NCBI GenBank assembly: GCA_963707275.1
Contig: CAVPPH010000001.1
Span: 1 to 64,000 of the forward strand
DNA: 64,000 bases
DNA from: JACKBK01 sp963707275
Lineage (GTDB): Bacteria > Chloroflexota > Anaerolineae > JAAEKA01
Direction of reading: 5' to 3'
Shown: positions 8,876-16,516 of the stretch, piece by piece
Layout: the number at the start of each line of letters is the position of its first letter
Position numbering within the stretch: position 1 is the first letter of the stretch
Translations under genes and position numbers: made by a program
Notes under the pieces: model-generated
What the model was told of the DNA's origin: nothing
Databases searched by the model: none
What the model saw: the letters and a program-made list of their open reading frames with translations, nothing else

Positions 8876-10329
8876 GTACCGTGTAAAAACTCCACCGAAC
8901 TGGTCGAACACGCAACGAGTCTGTCTGGGATTGAATTCTCAGACCATTTGGTGCATGGGATTAACAAACCGACAGGGAGAGTTGCAGCCCAGTTGCATGG
9001 CGTGGAGGAATGGACTGGCACTTCTACCCCGAGGCAGTCATCAAGATGCCGGAACCATCCTGCCCGGCAGTCCTGACTGTCCTCTCTTTCCCCCTCAACT
9101 CAAGAGGATTGTGTTGCCAGCTTGTTCGAAGCTCGGTAGTAGTCGTTGATGATACCGCCCAGCACTTGTCGATGGGCGACAGGACCGGCAAGATCAGGCG
9201 GCGTTCGAGCAACGGGTGACTGTTGAGCCAAACCTTGATGTGGCCGTCGGGAGTTGTAGTAGTCGACGAACTCCCTCAGCACGCGGAGAAGATGGGCGTC
9301 ACTCCAAATCAGGATGTGATCCAGGCACTCGTTTCGAGCAGTGCGTACCCACCGTTCGGCGTGGGCATTGGCGTTGGGTGCCTTGAAGGGCGTGCGGATG
9401 ACCGATATCCCCTCTGACTCGAAGAGGGTATCGAATGCACTGGTATACGTCTTGTCATTGTCTCGGATCAGACAACGCAGGTCTGTATTGCTTTCGTCTA
9501 GCAGCCACAGCGCGTTTCGAGCCTGCTGAGCAACCCAGGCACCGTCTGGATGTTCGGTCACCCCGGCTAGTAGAACTCGCCTGGTTTTCAGTTCAACGAA
9601 GAAGAATACGTATAGGGTTTGCAGGCGGATCGTCTCCACGGTGAAGAAGTCACAGGCAAGCACCTGGTCTTTGTAGTGTTTCATGAACCGCCGCCAACCG
9701 ATGGAACCGAAACGTACCGGCGCCGGCAGGATGTGATGGGCTTTTAGTATATTGCGCACCGTGCTCTGGGAGACAACATGGCCCAGCTTCTGTAACTCGC
9801 CTGCTACCTTGCCGTAACCCCACCGTTCATTCTCATTCGCAAAACGCACGATCAGGTCAGTCAACTCTTGGTTGATAGGTGGTCTTCCCCCGCGATGCAC
9901 AGGCGTCTGCGTCCACTTTCGTCGTACGAGTTGTCGATGCCAATTGATCACAGTCTCCGGCTTGACGATGCGAATGGCGTTTCTCAGTTGACTGGTGGTG
10001 AGGGGACCTCGCCTTTTCAGTGCTGCGGCCAACACAGCCAGCGACCACCTTTCTGACCGGCTAGGCCTGATCACCTGAGCATTCTTGCGTACCATGACAT
10101 CCAGTTGCTGGCGCAAGATCAGGATCTCGAGATCCTTTTCATCGGTCGAAAGTCGAACAACGCGCATCAACTCTAGAAAAGTTGAGAAGAGTTGAGCCAG
10201 GGCATACCAGAGCATGCAACCATCCTCCTTGGCAGATTTGCAGAGATGCAGGATGATTGTACTGTCAACAGGCAAGAACGACACATTTTCGGGGGTCAAA
10301 TGGAGTGAGGCGAGGTTTTTACATGATAC
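8876..10329. mobile_element. 1.45-kb insertion sequence, copy A (rve/DDE family)
   Basis: Boundaries were set by comparison with two near-identical copies at 37042-38496 and 40402-41855. The ends form an imperfect inverted repeat: GTACCGTGTAAAAAC on the left, GTATCATGTAAAAAC read inward from the right. About 220 bp of non-coding DNA precedes the left end of the transposase gene. No target duplication is evident. The right end abuts a damaged attC site, whose outer repeat seems to have been lost. Confidence 0.85.
9100..10215 (-). CDS. IS481/IS3-like transposase with integrase core (copy A)
   Basis: 371-residue DDE transposase. An N-terminal helix-turn-helix segment (LTTSQLRNAIRIVKPETVINWHR, shown here in parts by family character) precedes the rve core. 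Catalytic Asp is in LACDFFTVE, second Asp in IRDNDKTYTS, and Glu in NAHAERWVRTARNE. The ending YYNSRRPHQGL is typical of IS3/IS481-type enzymes. The start at 10215 follows a strong AAGGAGG. There is no separate orfA and no programmed frameshift site is apparent. Single-protein organisation favours IS481-like over classical IS3. Confidence 0.88.
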   Translation of the reverse strand: MLWYALAQLFSTFLELMRVVRLSTDEKDLEILILRQQLDVMVRKNAQVIRPSRSERWSLAVLAAALKRRGPLTTSQLRNAIRIVKPETVINWHRQLVRRKWTQTPVHRGGRPPINQELTDLIVRFANENERWGYGKVAGELQKLGHVVSQSTVRNILKAHHILPAPVRFGSIGWRRFMKHYKDQVLACDFFTVETIRLQTLYVFFFVELKTRRVLLAGVTEHPDGAWVAQQARNALWLLDESNTDLRCLIRDNDKTYTSAFDTLFESEGISVIRTPFKAPNANAHAERWVRTARNECLDHILIWSDAHLLRVLREFVDYYNSRRPHQGLAQQSPVARTPPDLAGPVAHRQVLGGIINDYYRASNKLATQSS

Positions 10330-10455
10330 GGGGATGACGGTATGGTTCAGCGGCGCGCGGCCTCGCCTACCACCAACACCGCCAAAGCCAAAAGGTGCGC
10401 CGATTGGGAGCCGCGTGACCGAAGGGAGCGCGTCCGCTGCAACCCCTTGTTCGCC
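10330..10455 (-). other. Damaged attC-like recombination site
   Basis: CAGCGGCGCGC at 10348-10358 pairs with GCGCGTCCGCTG at 10428-10439, leaving one unpaired A on the minus-strand 5' arm, the extrahelical base expected of integron attC sites. The outer repeat GGCGAAC (minus strand, 10455-10449) matches the RYYYAAC side less well, and the opposite GTTRRRY side is disrupted at the junction with IS copy A. Orientation matches the two better attC sites at 12609 and 14581. Confidence 0.45.
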
Positions 10456-10542
10456 CGTTTCTTCTCCTGCGAAGTCCCCTCACTCTACTCGTTAATACTG
10501 CTATCTTAGTAGTAGCTTGGCAGTGATAACTACGGGATTATT

Positions 10543-12040
10543 TTGACAATGTCAGATTAGGGGCCTGAGTGGTTCAGAACCCGAGATTTGCGAGAGCGAG
10601 TGCGGTTATCCAAGTGTTGAACGACAAGAGAAGCAGCCTCTAGCGGAGAGAGAGTAGGCAAAGGGAGTGCTGCCCGGAGTAATTCTCGGACATTCGCAAC
10701 GGAAAGAGCAGGTAGACGATCAGTTTCATACTCGGAAAGGAGGTCTGGGTCCCTCAGGTATTCCTTCTCCCAATCGAGACGGGTTTGATTGATAAACCAT
10801 TGGGCAAGAACGGTGAAAGCGAGTTGGTGTTGCCAGGCATTGTAGGAAGTAGTTTGGATTTCATCCCATCCGAACTCGGATTTGGCATCCTGGTTGTCTC
10901 GCTCGATGAAGTAGCGCTGAGATTTGCGCAAGGCCATGACCTGAAGCGGCGTGTTTGCTGAGGCATTGCTGAAGGTATAGGAGTATTTCTTGCCTTCTTT
11001 GCGCATGAGCAACCATTGTTTGGTGACGGTCAAGTCATCCTGGACAGTCCAAACCGGAATACGAGCAAAACCAGCCTTCAACCAGCCCCGTTCGGTGGGC
11101 CGGATCGTCAAAGTCTGCCAAAGGACAGACGAATGGACTGGCAAGTCGTCGATCCGATGTGGTAGAGGTGACAAAACCTTCGCTTCCGTGGCTTTGCGAC
11201 CTCGTTTGTTCTGCGGAATGCCGATCTTCGGTTCACTCAGATAGACCTTGGTATTGGCTGGAACATCGGCATAGAATTCGATGCCAGCCTGATCCATTTT
11301 CTGACGAAGCCAGAAGCTGCGCCCGTACAATCCGTCGCAGCCCACCGCAGCAAACGGAATATCTTCCGCTTGCGCTCGTTGCAACATCTGCCAAAACAGT
11401 TGGAGCTTTGTCTGGAACTGCCGATCCTCAGGCAGACCGGTTTTCTGGCGCAACTCTCGCTTGTCTTCGTCAAACCACTCTTCTGGCAGGTACAGTTCGC
11501 CGTCAATCCAGTTGTGCTTGCCATCTTTGACAATCGAGAGAAAGACGCCGACCTGACTGAGATCTACTTTTCCTTGTCGTCCGTTATACTGACGACCGAC
11601 ACCGACCAACACCTTGCCATTTCTGTCATCCGCACTTTCGTCGCCCAACAACATGCTTCCCGTCTCAAAGTGTGAATGACTGACGATTTCCGTGCGAGCC
11701 TGCTTGATTACTTTCGCTCCCGACCAGGGCGATTCGCTGATGTAATGGTGCATATTCTGGTATGGCACGCCCTCTGTTCGACTGATTGCTGCTATCGTTC
11801 GCTCTTTCTCGATCCGCAGAATGCCGTTCAGGTAATGATAGCCATATTCCCGTGTATCTCGAGTTTTTGTTTGCGTGTACACACCATACACATGCCAAAA
11901 CTCTCTCAATCGGTGGCCGAAATCCTCGATCTCTGCCAGATTCAGGCCCCAGCGCTCGATTTCCATCCGGTCATTTTGTGGCGATTCATTCGTCTATTAT
12001 TGTCAGAAAGGCTCTCATTGTCCTAATCTGACATTGTCAA
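10543..12040. mobile_element. IS701-family element, copy 1
   Basis: The terminal inverted repeats are TTGACAATGTCAGATTAGG (10543-10561) and its perfect complement (12022-12040). ATTATT flanks both ends (10537-10542 and 12041-12046); if the repeat starts one base further out, the duplication is TTAT. A second copy at 33094-34591 is nearly identical. Confidence 0.9.
10557..11966 (-). CDS. IS701-family transposase (copy 1)
   Basis: 469 residues of the IS701/DDE_5-type transposase family. Typical segments are GVPYQNMHHYISESPW, SHFETGSMLLGDESADD with a catalytic Asp, GVGRQYNGRQGKVDLSQVG, GCDGLYGRSFWLRQ with the second Asp, and IERDNQDAKSEFGWDE carrying the Glu. The reading frame fills the element from terminal repeat to terminal repeat and ends in TAA within the left repeat. 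Translation in the + copy differs by only a residue or two, so both copies moved recently. No Shine-Dalgarno is obvious upstream of the ATG at 11966. Confidence 0.92.
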   Translation of the reverse strand: MEIERWGLNLAEIEDFGHRLREFWHVYGVYTQTKTRDTREYGYHYLNGILRIEKERTIAAISRTEGVPYQNMHHYISESPWSGAKVIKQARTEIVSHSHFETGSMLLGDESADDRNGKVLVGVGRQYNGRQGKVDLSQVGVFLSIVKDGKHNWIDGELYLPEEWFDEDKRELRQKTGLPEDRQFQTKLQLFWQMLQRAQAEDIPFAAVGCDGLYGRSFWLRQKMDQAGIEFYADVPANTKVYLSEPKIGIPQNKRGRKATEAKVLSPLPHRIDDLPVHSSVLWQTLTIRPTERGWLKAGFARIPVWTVQDDLTVTKQWLLMRKEGKKYSYTFSNASANTPLQVMALRKSQRYFIERDNQDAKSEFGWDEIQTTSYNAWQHQLAFTVLAQWFINQTRLDWEKEYLRDPDLLSEYETDRLPALSVANVRELLRAALPLPTLSPLEAASLVVQHLDNRTRSRKSRVLNHSGP

Positions 12041-12608
12041 ATTATTTTCGTATCGCTTCTTGGCTAATTTTACCAAGCGCGTTTTTATATCTTCAGGCCC
12101 CCAAAAGAACCACCCTTGTTCCTGAAAGTATACTCGTATCTCATCGGAGCAATTCTTATAGACATTACCTGCCGCAAGTCCTAAGACGAATTTCGTTTCT
12201 TCGTTGGCTAATCCATCCGCCATAAAATCTTGGCGAAGACGATTGAACACGATACTACGGTAGTTGGGGCTAGTAAAAAGCTTGTAGCGTCCTTTGGTCA
12301 GCCCTTCGTGCTCAGTACATAGCATCTCATAACGTACTCCGGACGAATCAAGATATGATTTGACTTCAAGTGCCAAGACTTGGTTCTGCTCAAAATCGAG
12401 AGCTACTAGGTCTATCTCTGGACGAAGAATACTGGGTTTTCCAGTAGCACGTTTCTCCGCTTTAGTTAAACGTATCTTTTCCGATTGCCGAACCCAATAG
12501 TTTTCTTCTTCTAGCAGCAATCTTATCACATTCTCAAAACTATCCATACTTGTTTCCGTTCACTGTTTGATTTTTTGATTTTCGAGTTGATTCTTTTTCG
12601 CGGGGGCG

Positions 12609-12731
12609 GGCTAACGGCTTGCGTTAGCCGCTGGTGGTGAGAACCGACTAACGAAACGGGGTAAACTGTTTTTCAGAATCATGCTTTTTTAGCGGTGCAG
12701 TACCACCAGTCGGCTGCACGCTGTGTTGGGT
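12609..12731 (-). other. Integron attC site 1
   Basis: Read on the minus strand: outer repeat ACCCAAC (12731-12725, perfect RYYYAAC), a 7-nt spacer, then GCAGCCGACTGGTGGT, an inner loop region, the complementary ACCACCAGCGGCTAACGC, a short spacer and GTTAGCC (12615-12609). The two inner arms pair except for one extra A on the 5' arm, the extrahelical base characteristic of attC. Total length is 123 bp, within the usual 57-141 bp. Confidence 0.7.
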
Positions 12732-12791
12732 GGCTGTGACTTCATCAAACAACGATACACTGTTAGTAGAAGGCTTCCCTTTATCCTTAAG

Positions 12792-12975
12792 CTAGGTAAC
12801 TTTTTCCACGATTAGCAAATAATCAACTTTCGCTGTAGCGCCCATGCCTTGAAATGTTGGCGTCACATAAGGAACTATTGAAAGAACTTCGCCTTCCAAT
12901 TGGTTCAAAAACTGCTCCAATTTCTCTTGTGCTGTGTCTTTTTTTAACTTCAAGCCGATGAACTCGATATTTCAT
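12792..12975 (-). CDS. Small protein of unknown function, frameshift in an A-tract
   Basis: Reads MKYRVHRLEVKK then, after removing one A from a run of seven near 12940, DTAQEKLEQFLNQLEGEVLS, continuing to FQGMGATAKVDYLLIVEKVT and a TAG. The 60-residue length, the final DYLLIVEK strand and the overall shape resemble DUF4177-type small proteins. AAGGATT precedes the ATG. The A-tract makes a sequencing indel the simplest explanation. It directly follows the small membrane protein gene and precedes attC site 1. Function unknown. Confidence 0.5.
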
Positions 12976-13044
12976 TTTTTTAATCCTTCTTTCTAATTTC
13001 TATTGGATTTCATAGAGTTCGGCACCTGCCCTGTGAAAGCAAAT

Positions 13045-13362
13045 CTACCGAAAGGCTTTATATAAACTGGACACGGCGAGTAATGTCCAAGCAATGATAC
13101 CGATAAATCCCACCAAGCGTCCAAGAACTGGCCAAGAGGATTCCCATATCCACAACCCTACCATGACAGGGGTAAAAATTACCCAGATAATAATCTTTGG
13201 TGCTGGATGCAATGCTTGGACCCAATTCCAGAGTACATCCAACCACTCCCGATTCACAACCAATGCGGTGACGAACCCAACCCACAGCACCACGAAAACC
13301 ACGTTGGCGTAGGTGCTCATAATCCGTGGAACGGTGACGCCCCAGAATATTGAGTCCCTCAT
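13045..13362 (-). CDS. Small membrane protein of unknown function
   Basis: 105 residues with three hydrophobic segments: VVFVVLWVGFVTALVV (about 20-36), IIIWVIFTPVMVGLWIW (about 56-73) and FIGIIAWTLLAVSSLY (about 85-101). GGAG lies 7-8 nt upstream of the ATG. It lies between attC-like sites at 14581 and 12609 on the cassette strand, so it may be an integron cassette gene. No family recognised. Confidence 0.6.
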   Translation of the reverse strand: MRDSIFWGVTVPRIMSTYANVVFVVLWVGFVTALVVNREWLDVLWNWVQALHPAPKIIIWVIFTPVMVGLWIWESSWPVLGRLVGFIGIIAWTLLAVSSLYKAFR

Positions 13363-13844
13363 AATCGCTCTCCTTCAGAAACCAATTCGTATCTTGATCG
13401 AAGAAATATTTTTGCACATGAAATTAAGCCGCCCAAACGGAATAAGAGATTCATGTGGCGCGCTGGCGTCAAAGCGAGAACAGTGTTGGCAAAACCAACC
13501 TTCATCGCGACAGACCTCTGTTCAGGAAGAGAGCCGCCACACGCAGTCCGGCGGGCACGACAGGATAATCTTGAGTTGAACTAAGCCGGTGACAGCGAAC
13601 GAGCCACTAGCTGGACCTACGGCTAACGTACGTGTTGGCGAGGAAAATAGCAATTCGACAAGCCGTTGTGAAGCGATTCTAGCACAGGAGGTTCCAGAGG
13701 TCAACAGGAATCTCAGGGTTCGACCAAATTGGCCCAGCGTCACCAACGAGCAGGAAACCCTGTTCAAATCCTCTGAATCGCGTTAGACGTCCTCAGCCAG
13801 GAGCGCGTAGATCGCCGTATCGCGCAGACTGCTGTCGTGGACCA

Positions 13845-14322
13845 TCAAAGCTCGTCCCAGTCCGGGTGCCAATGCGGGTCCAGGCTTTTGAAGTGGCCGG
13901 CAGGGCAAGTCCCACCGCCCGTGGATGAGACCTGCCAGTGGATGTGGCAGTAGAACGTCGCGCACGATGCGCAGTAGCCGAGGTCATCGTAGAACCCCGC
14001 CGCCTGGATCCTGGCCAACTCGTAGGGGGGACGGAGGGCATCGAGGATTGCCTGCGCCCGTTCGGCGGATATGGGATCGCCCCTGCCATTCCCGCCGGCT
14101 GCACCCTGGTATCTGAGATGCCAGCCGCCGGACCGCTCGCTGAGCTCGATCATCACAGCTTGCGCGCCGCACGCAGCGCAGCGCGGTCTCGCCAGTGAAA
14201 CGGGCGTTCCCGGTTCTGGTAGCCACCCCGTCGGCTTTGACCCGCGCGACGACACGCGCCTCATCCGAACCCACAAGGATGCTCTGGAAGAACTGGTATC
14301 GCTCATTTGGTACTTGCTTCAA
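13845..14322 (-). CDS. Zinc-ribbon-like protein of unknown function, frameshifted
   Basis: Two frames appear to belong together: NERYQFFQSILVGSDEARVV from about 14322, then after a break near 14190 RCAACGAQAVMIELSERSGG, continuing GRGDPISAERAQAILDAL and GYCASCATFYCHIHW to HWHPDWDEL. The CxxC pairs (CAAC, CASC) and the following Cys/His suggest a zinc-bound fold. The TTG start at 14322 overlaps the stop of the acetyltransferase fragment. Unknown function; within the presumed cassette array between attC sites 2 and 1. Confidence 0.5.
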
Positions 14323-14549
14323 TTCGATGTCTTCGCGTGGTTGACCCGGTTCCTCCAGCTTCGTGCTCGCTCAAGGACGGCCTGCGTGTCTTCCCGCGAC
14401 TGGAGCGTGGTGGACCAATCCATCCACATTTGCAAGTCGGCGAAGGGTTCTTCGATGGCTTCATGGACAGCGGCGGCGTTTACCGGTGATGGGGCGCGCA
14501 AGACAAGTCGCTGGGTTTCGCGTGGCAGGGGGAGGATGCGAAGTTCCAT
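14319..14549 (-). pseudogene. GNAT acetyltransferase N-terminal fragment
   Basis: 76 residues beginning MELRILPLPRETQRLVLRAP and including ADLQMWMDWSTTLQSREDTQ, the start of RimJ/RimL-type GNAT acetyltransferases. The acetyl-CoA-binding half (R/QxxGxG/A) is missing; the frame stops and the next gene follows directly. It starts within 35 bp of attC site 2, where the first gene of a cassette would be expected. Confidence 0.55.
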
Positions 14550-14580
14550 GCCGGCGTCCGAGTCGACGCTAAACACTGGC

Positions 14581-14708
14581 GCCTAACGCCTGAGCTAACC
14601 GGATTGGCAAAGGCGGCGATGGAACGCTGATGAGCCAACAACTTCATAGGCCCAAACAGTCACAATAAAAACCGAGCTTGCCAATTCCGGTTGAGCGATT
14701 TGTTATAT
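14581..14708 (-). other. Integron attC site 2
   Basis: On the minus strand: outer repeat ATATAAC (14708-14702), a 5-nt spacer, GCTCAACCGGAATTGGCAA, a loop region, the paired arm TTGCCAATCCGGTTAGC, a spacer, and GTTAGGC (14587-14581, perfect GTTRRRY). The 5' arm carries two extra bases (a C and an A) relative to the 3' arm, exactly as in classical attC sites. 128 bp. Confidence 0.78.
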
Positions 14709-14911
14709 GGCATCTTGAGAGACATACTGCTCACGCTATATAGTGTTACAAATCATCCTAACCTAACTAATAGCCTGAGTTTCGGGCTGAAATCCTGCTT
14801 ACCTTCTACCTGAAGATGCGAATGGGAAACTGTAGCGAGATTTGCCTTTATTGATGCGACCCCACTGCTGGTCTGCCATAATCGTTTGTTCTTTCGTTCC
14901 TTATCCGAAAC

Positions 14912-16444
14912 TCAGGTTACTGTAAATGAGACAGAAAATGGATGCCCTTTCTTGACAATCCCATTTTCCCACGTCTTGCTATGGCCAACCCGTGTCTCAA
15001 TTTTCGTTTCACTTCCGCTCGCGCAGTGGTTCGAAGATAAAGTAGGACACGTAAATGAGAATTCTTCGCTCCCACTACCACCAACACGTTGATATCTGAG
15101 GACTCCTTCTGTTCCAACTGTCCCAGGAAAATCTTGCATCCAGCAAACCACGACTCTGCCATTATTCGGAATAAGGTCATGGGGTTCTACGGCAAAATAC
15201 CCGTGTAATTCGTCATATCCTAGCAACTTTAATGGGTACGGACTATCGTTCTTGATATATACATAACATGAATAGTCGTTGGCTTTTCCTAAAATTGTCC
15301 AATCTGCCGTGGCGTGATCCAGTGTTACCGTTTCATTAGGTGTTACCTGCCCAAGAGCAGCCCTCGGTCTTGTTCCCACGCCAATCACAGCAAAATTGAA
15401 ATGACTCGTTGTTTTTTCCGGCTCAGGAGGACGTTCATCCCCGGTATTAATGTACTCCACAAATCCACGTTTCAGCCAACCATTCTTGGGGCTATGCGTA
15501 TGTCCCATAACGGCGAGAGAAGCACCGGCCTGAAAGGCAATCCTTTGAGCATTCCACCCCATAAAATCTCCATTTAAATCGGAAAGGGCAGCTTTGTACG
15601 CAAATGCATGACCTTTCAGTCCTCCTCCATTTCCCGTCGCCCACCTAGACCATAACTTCTTATACAGAGTCTTTGCCTGATTAATGGAGTAGGTTAACCC
15701 GCTGGGCCCCGGCATCCTAATAGGCGCATCCGGATGGAAGTTTGCCCATCTCGCCATTGCATCTAAGAGTGTACCTGGAATGCTGCTGTTAATAGCCTTG
15801 CTGCTCACCAAGTTGCGAAATTCTGGCGCTCCGTTCTTGCGCAAATTGGCAGCCGTCTGCCCGGGCTTCAATAAGTGGTAGAAGACCTTATGCGCAATCA
15901 AACGGGTGACAAAGTACCCCACCGGCACCAATGGAGGATCAGGGGCATTAAACATTGTAAATATATGCCCATGTGAGAAAACTATCCGAGAATAATCTTC
16001 GCTAAAGTCATCAGCGGACATCTTCTTGCCCTGTTTGTCATGCCTCGTCAAGTAAAGATCAGGTTCCATCCTAACAAATTGGCCTTTGCCGTTGCTGATC
16101 TTACCTATATCGGACTCCGTAATATTGATGTCATGGTTGCCTCTTATATACTTGACCCTGTCTGGCAAGGCTGTCAAGAGCCTGCTAAACGCACCGCTGC
16201 CAATAGAGAACAAGTTAGGGTTTGCCTGGAGTATGTCATCAAGCGTAGGAGGCACTACGTCAGGAGGATATGTCCAGAAATCGAACAGATCACCCAGAAT
16301 GATAAACTCATCAATACTTTTCTCATTTTTAATCGCCCAGTCTAAGAGTGCAATGAGCCTACGCTCATGATGTTTTGTTTGATACCAGCACGTCGACGTG
16401 TTGTCTCCAATATGAACGTCGCTTATTACTACAATATCTCCCAT
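14912..16444 (-). CDS. Metallophosphoesterase with extra beta-rich C-terminal domain
   Basis: Calcineurin-type phosphoesterase with all metal motifs: VVISDVHIGDN, IILGDLFDFW, YIRGNHDIN, VFSHGH and VMGHTHSPKN, over residues 1-350. The last 120 residues form a separate domain (YIKNDSPYPLKLLGY, then GTVGTEGVLRYQ) that resembles small beta-sandwich lipid- or membrane-binding proteins such as aegerolysins; this similarity is by eye only. The ATG at 16444 was preferred over an upstream GTG. It lies 73 bp downstream of the 876-residue gene on the same strand and probably shares its transcript. Substrate unknown. Confidence 0.75.
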   Translation of the reverse strand: MGDIVVISDVHIGDNTSTCWYQTKHHERRLIALLDWAIKNEKSIDEFIILGDLFDFWTYPPDVVPPTLDDILQANPNLFSIGSGAFSRLLTALPDRVKYIRGNHDINITESDIGKISNGKGQFVRMEPDLYLTRHDKQGKKMSADDFSEDYSRIVFSHGHIFTMFNAPDPPLVPVGYFVTRLIAHKVFYHLLKPGQTAANLRKNGAPEFRNLVSSKAINSSIPGTLLDAMARWANFHPDAPIRMPGPSGLTYSINQAKTLYKKLWSRWATGNGGGLKGHAFAYKAALSDLNGDFMGWNAQRIAFQAGASLAVMGHTHSPKNGWLKRGFVEYINTGDERPPEPEKTTSHFNFAVIGVGTRPRAALGQVTPNETVTLDHATADWTILGKANDYSCYVYIKNDSPYPLKLLGYDELHGYFAVEPHDLIPNNGRVVVCWMQDFPGTVGTEGVLRYQRVGGSGSEEFSFTCPTLSSNHCASGSETKIETRVGHSKTWENGIVKKGHPFSVSFTVT

Positions 16445-16516
16445 ATCTACCACCTCTCCATAAATCGATCATGATGCCATCTCAAGATTCTTCCGTGAAA
16501 CTGTTACCAGAGTGCG

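Larger units (their letters stand above)
10501..12547 (-). pseudogene. PD-(D/E)XK-like nuclease gene interrupted by IS701
   Basis: The N-terminal part (12547 to 12041) encodes about 168 residues with PEIDLVALDFEQNQVLALEVKSYLDS, an Asp-x(n)-Glu-Val-Lys arrangement typical of restriction-endonuclease-like nuclease cores. The open frame currently ends inside the IS701 terminal repeat. Removing the IS restores the same frame into 10542-10501, adding PVVITAKLLLR before a stop, so the original protein was about 182 residues. It lies between two attC-like sites and is therefore a plausible integron cassette gene. It may have been a small nuclease or restriction-type protein; no partner methylase is seen. 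Confidence 0.65.

Noticed and set aside
10537..12046. Definite 6-bp target duplication for IS701 copy 1
   Set aside because: The repeat arm may extend one base further, which would make the duplication 4 bp (TTAT); both readings fit, and copy 2 shows none.
13621..13788. A further attC site (outer GTCTAAC and GTTAGCC on the minus strand)
   Set aside because: The outer repeats fit, but at 168 bp it is too long and the inner arms do not pair in the attC pattern; too uncertain to list as a feature.
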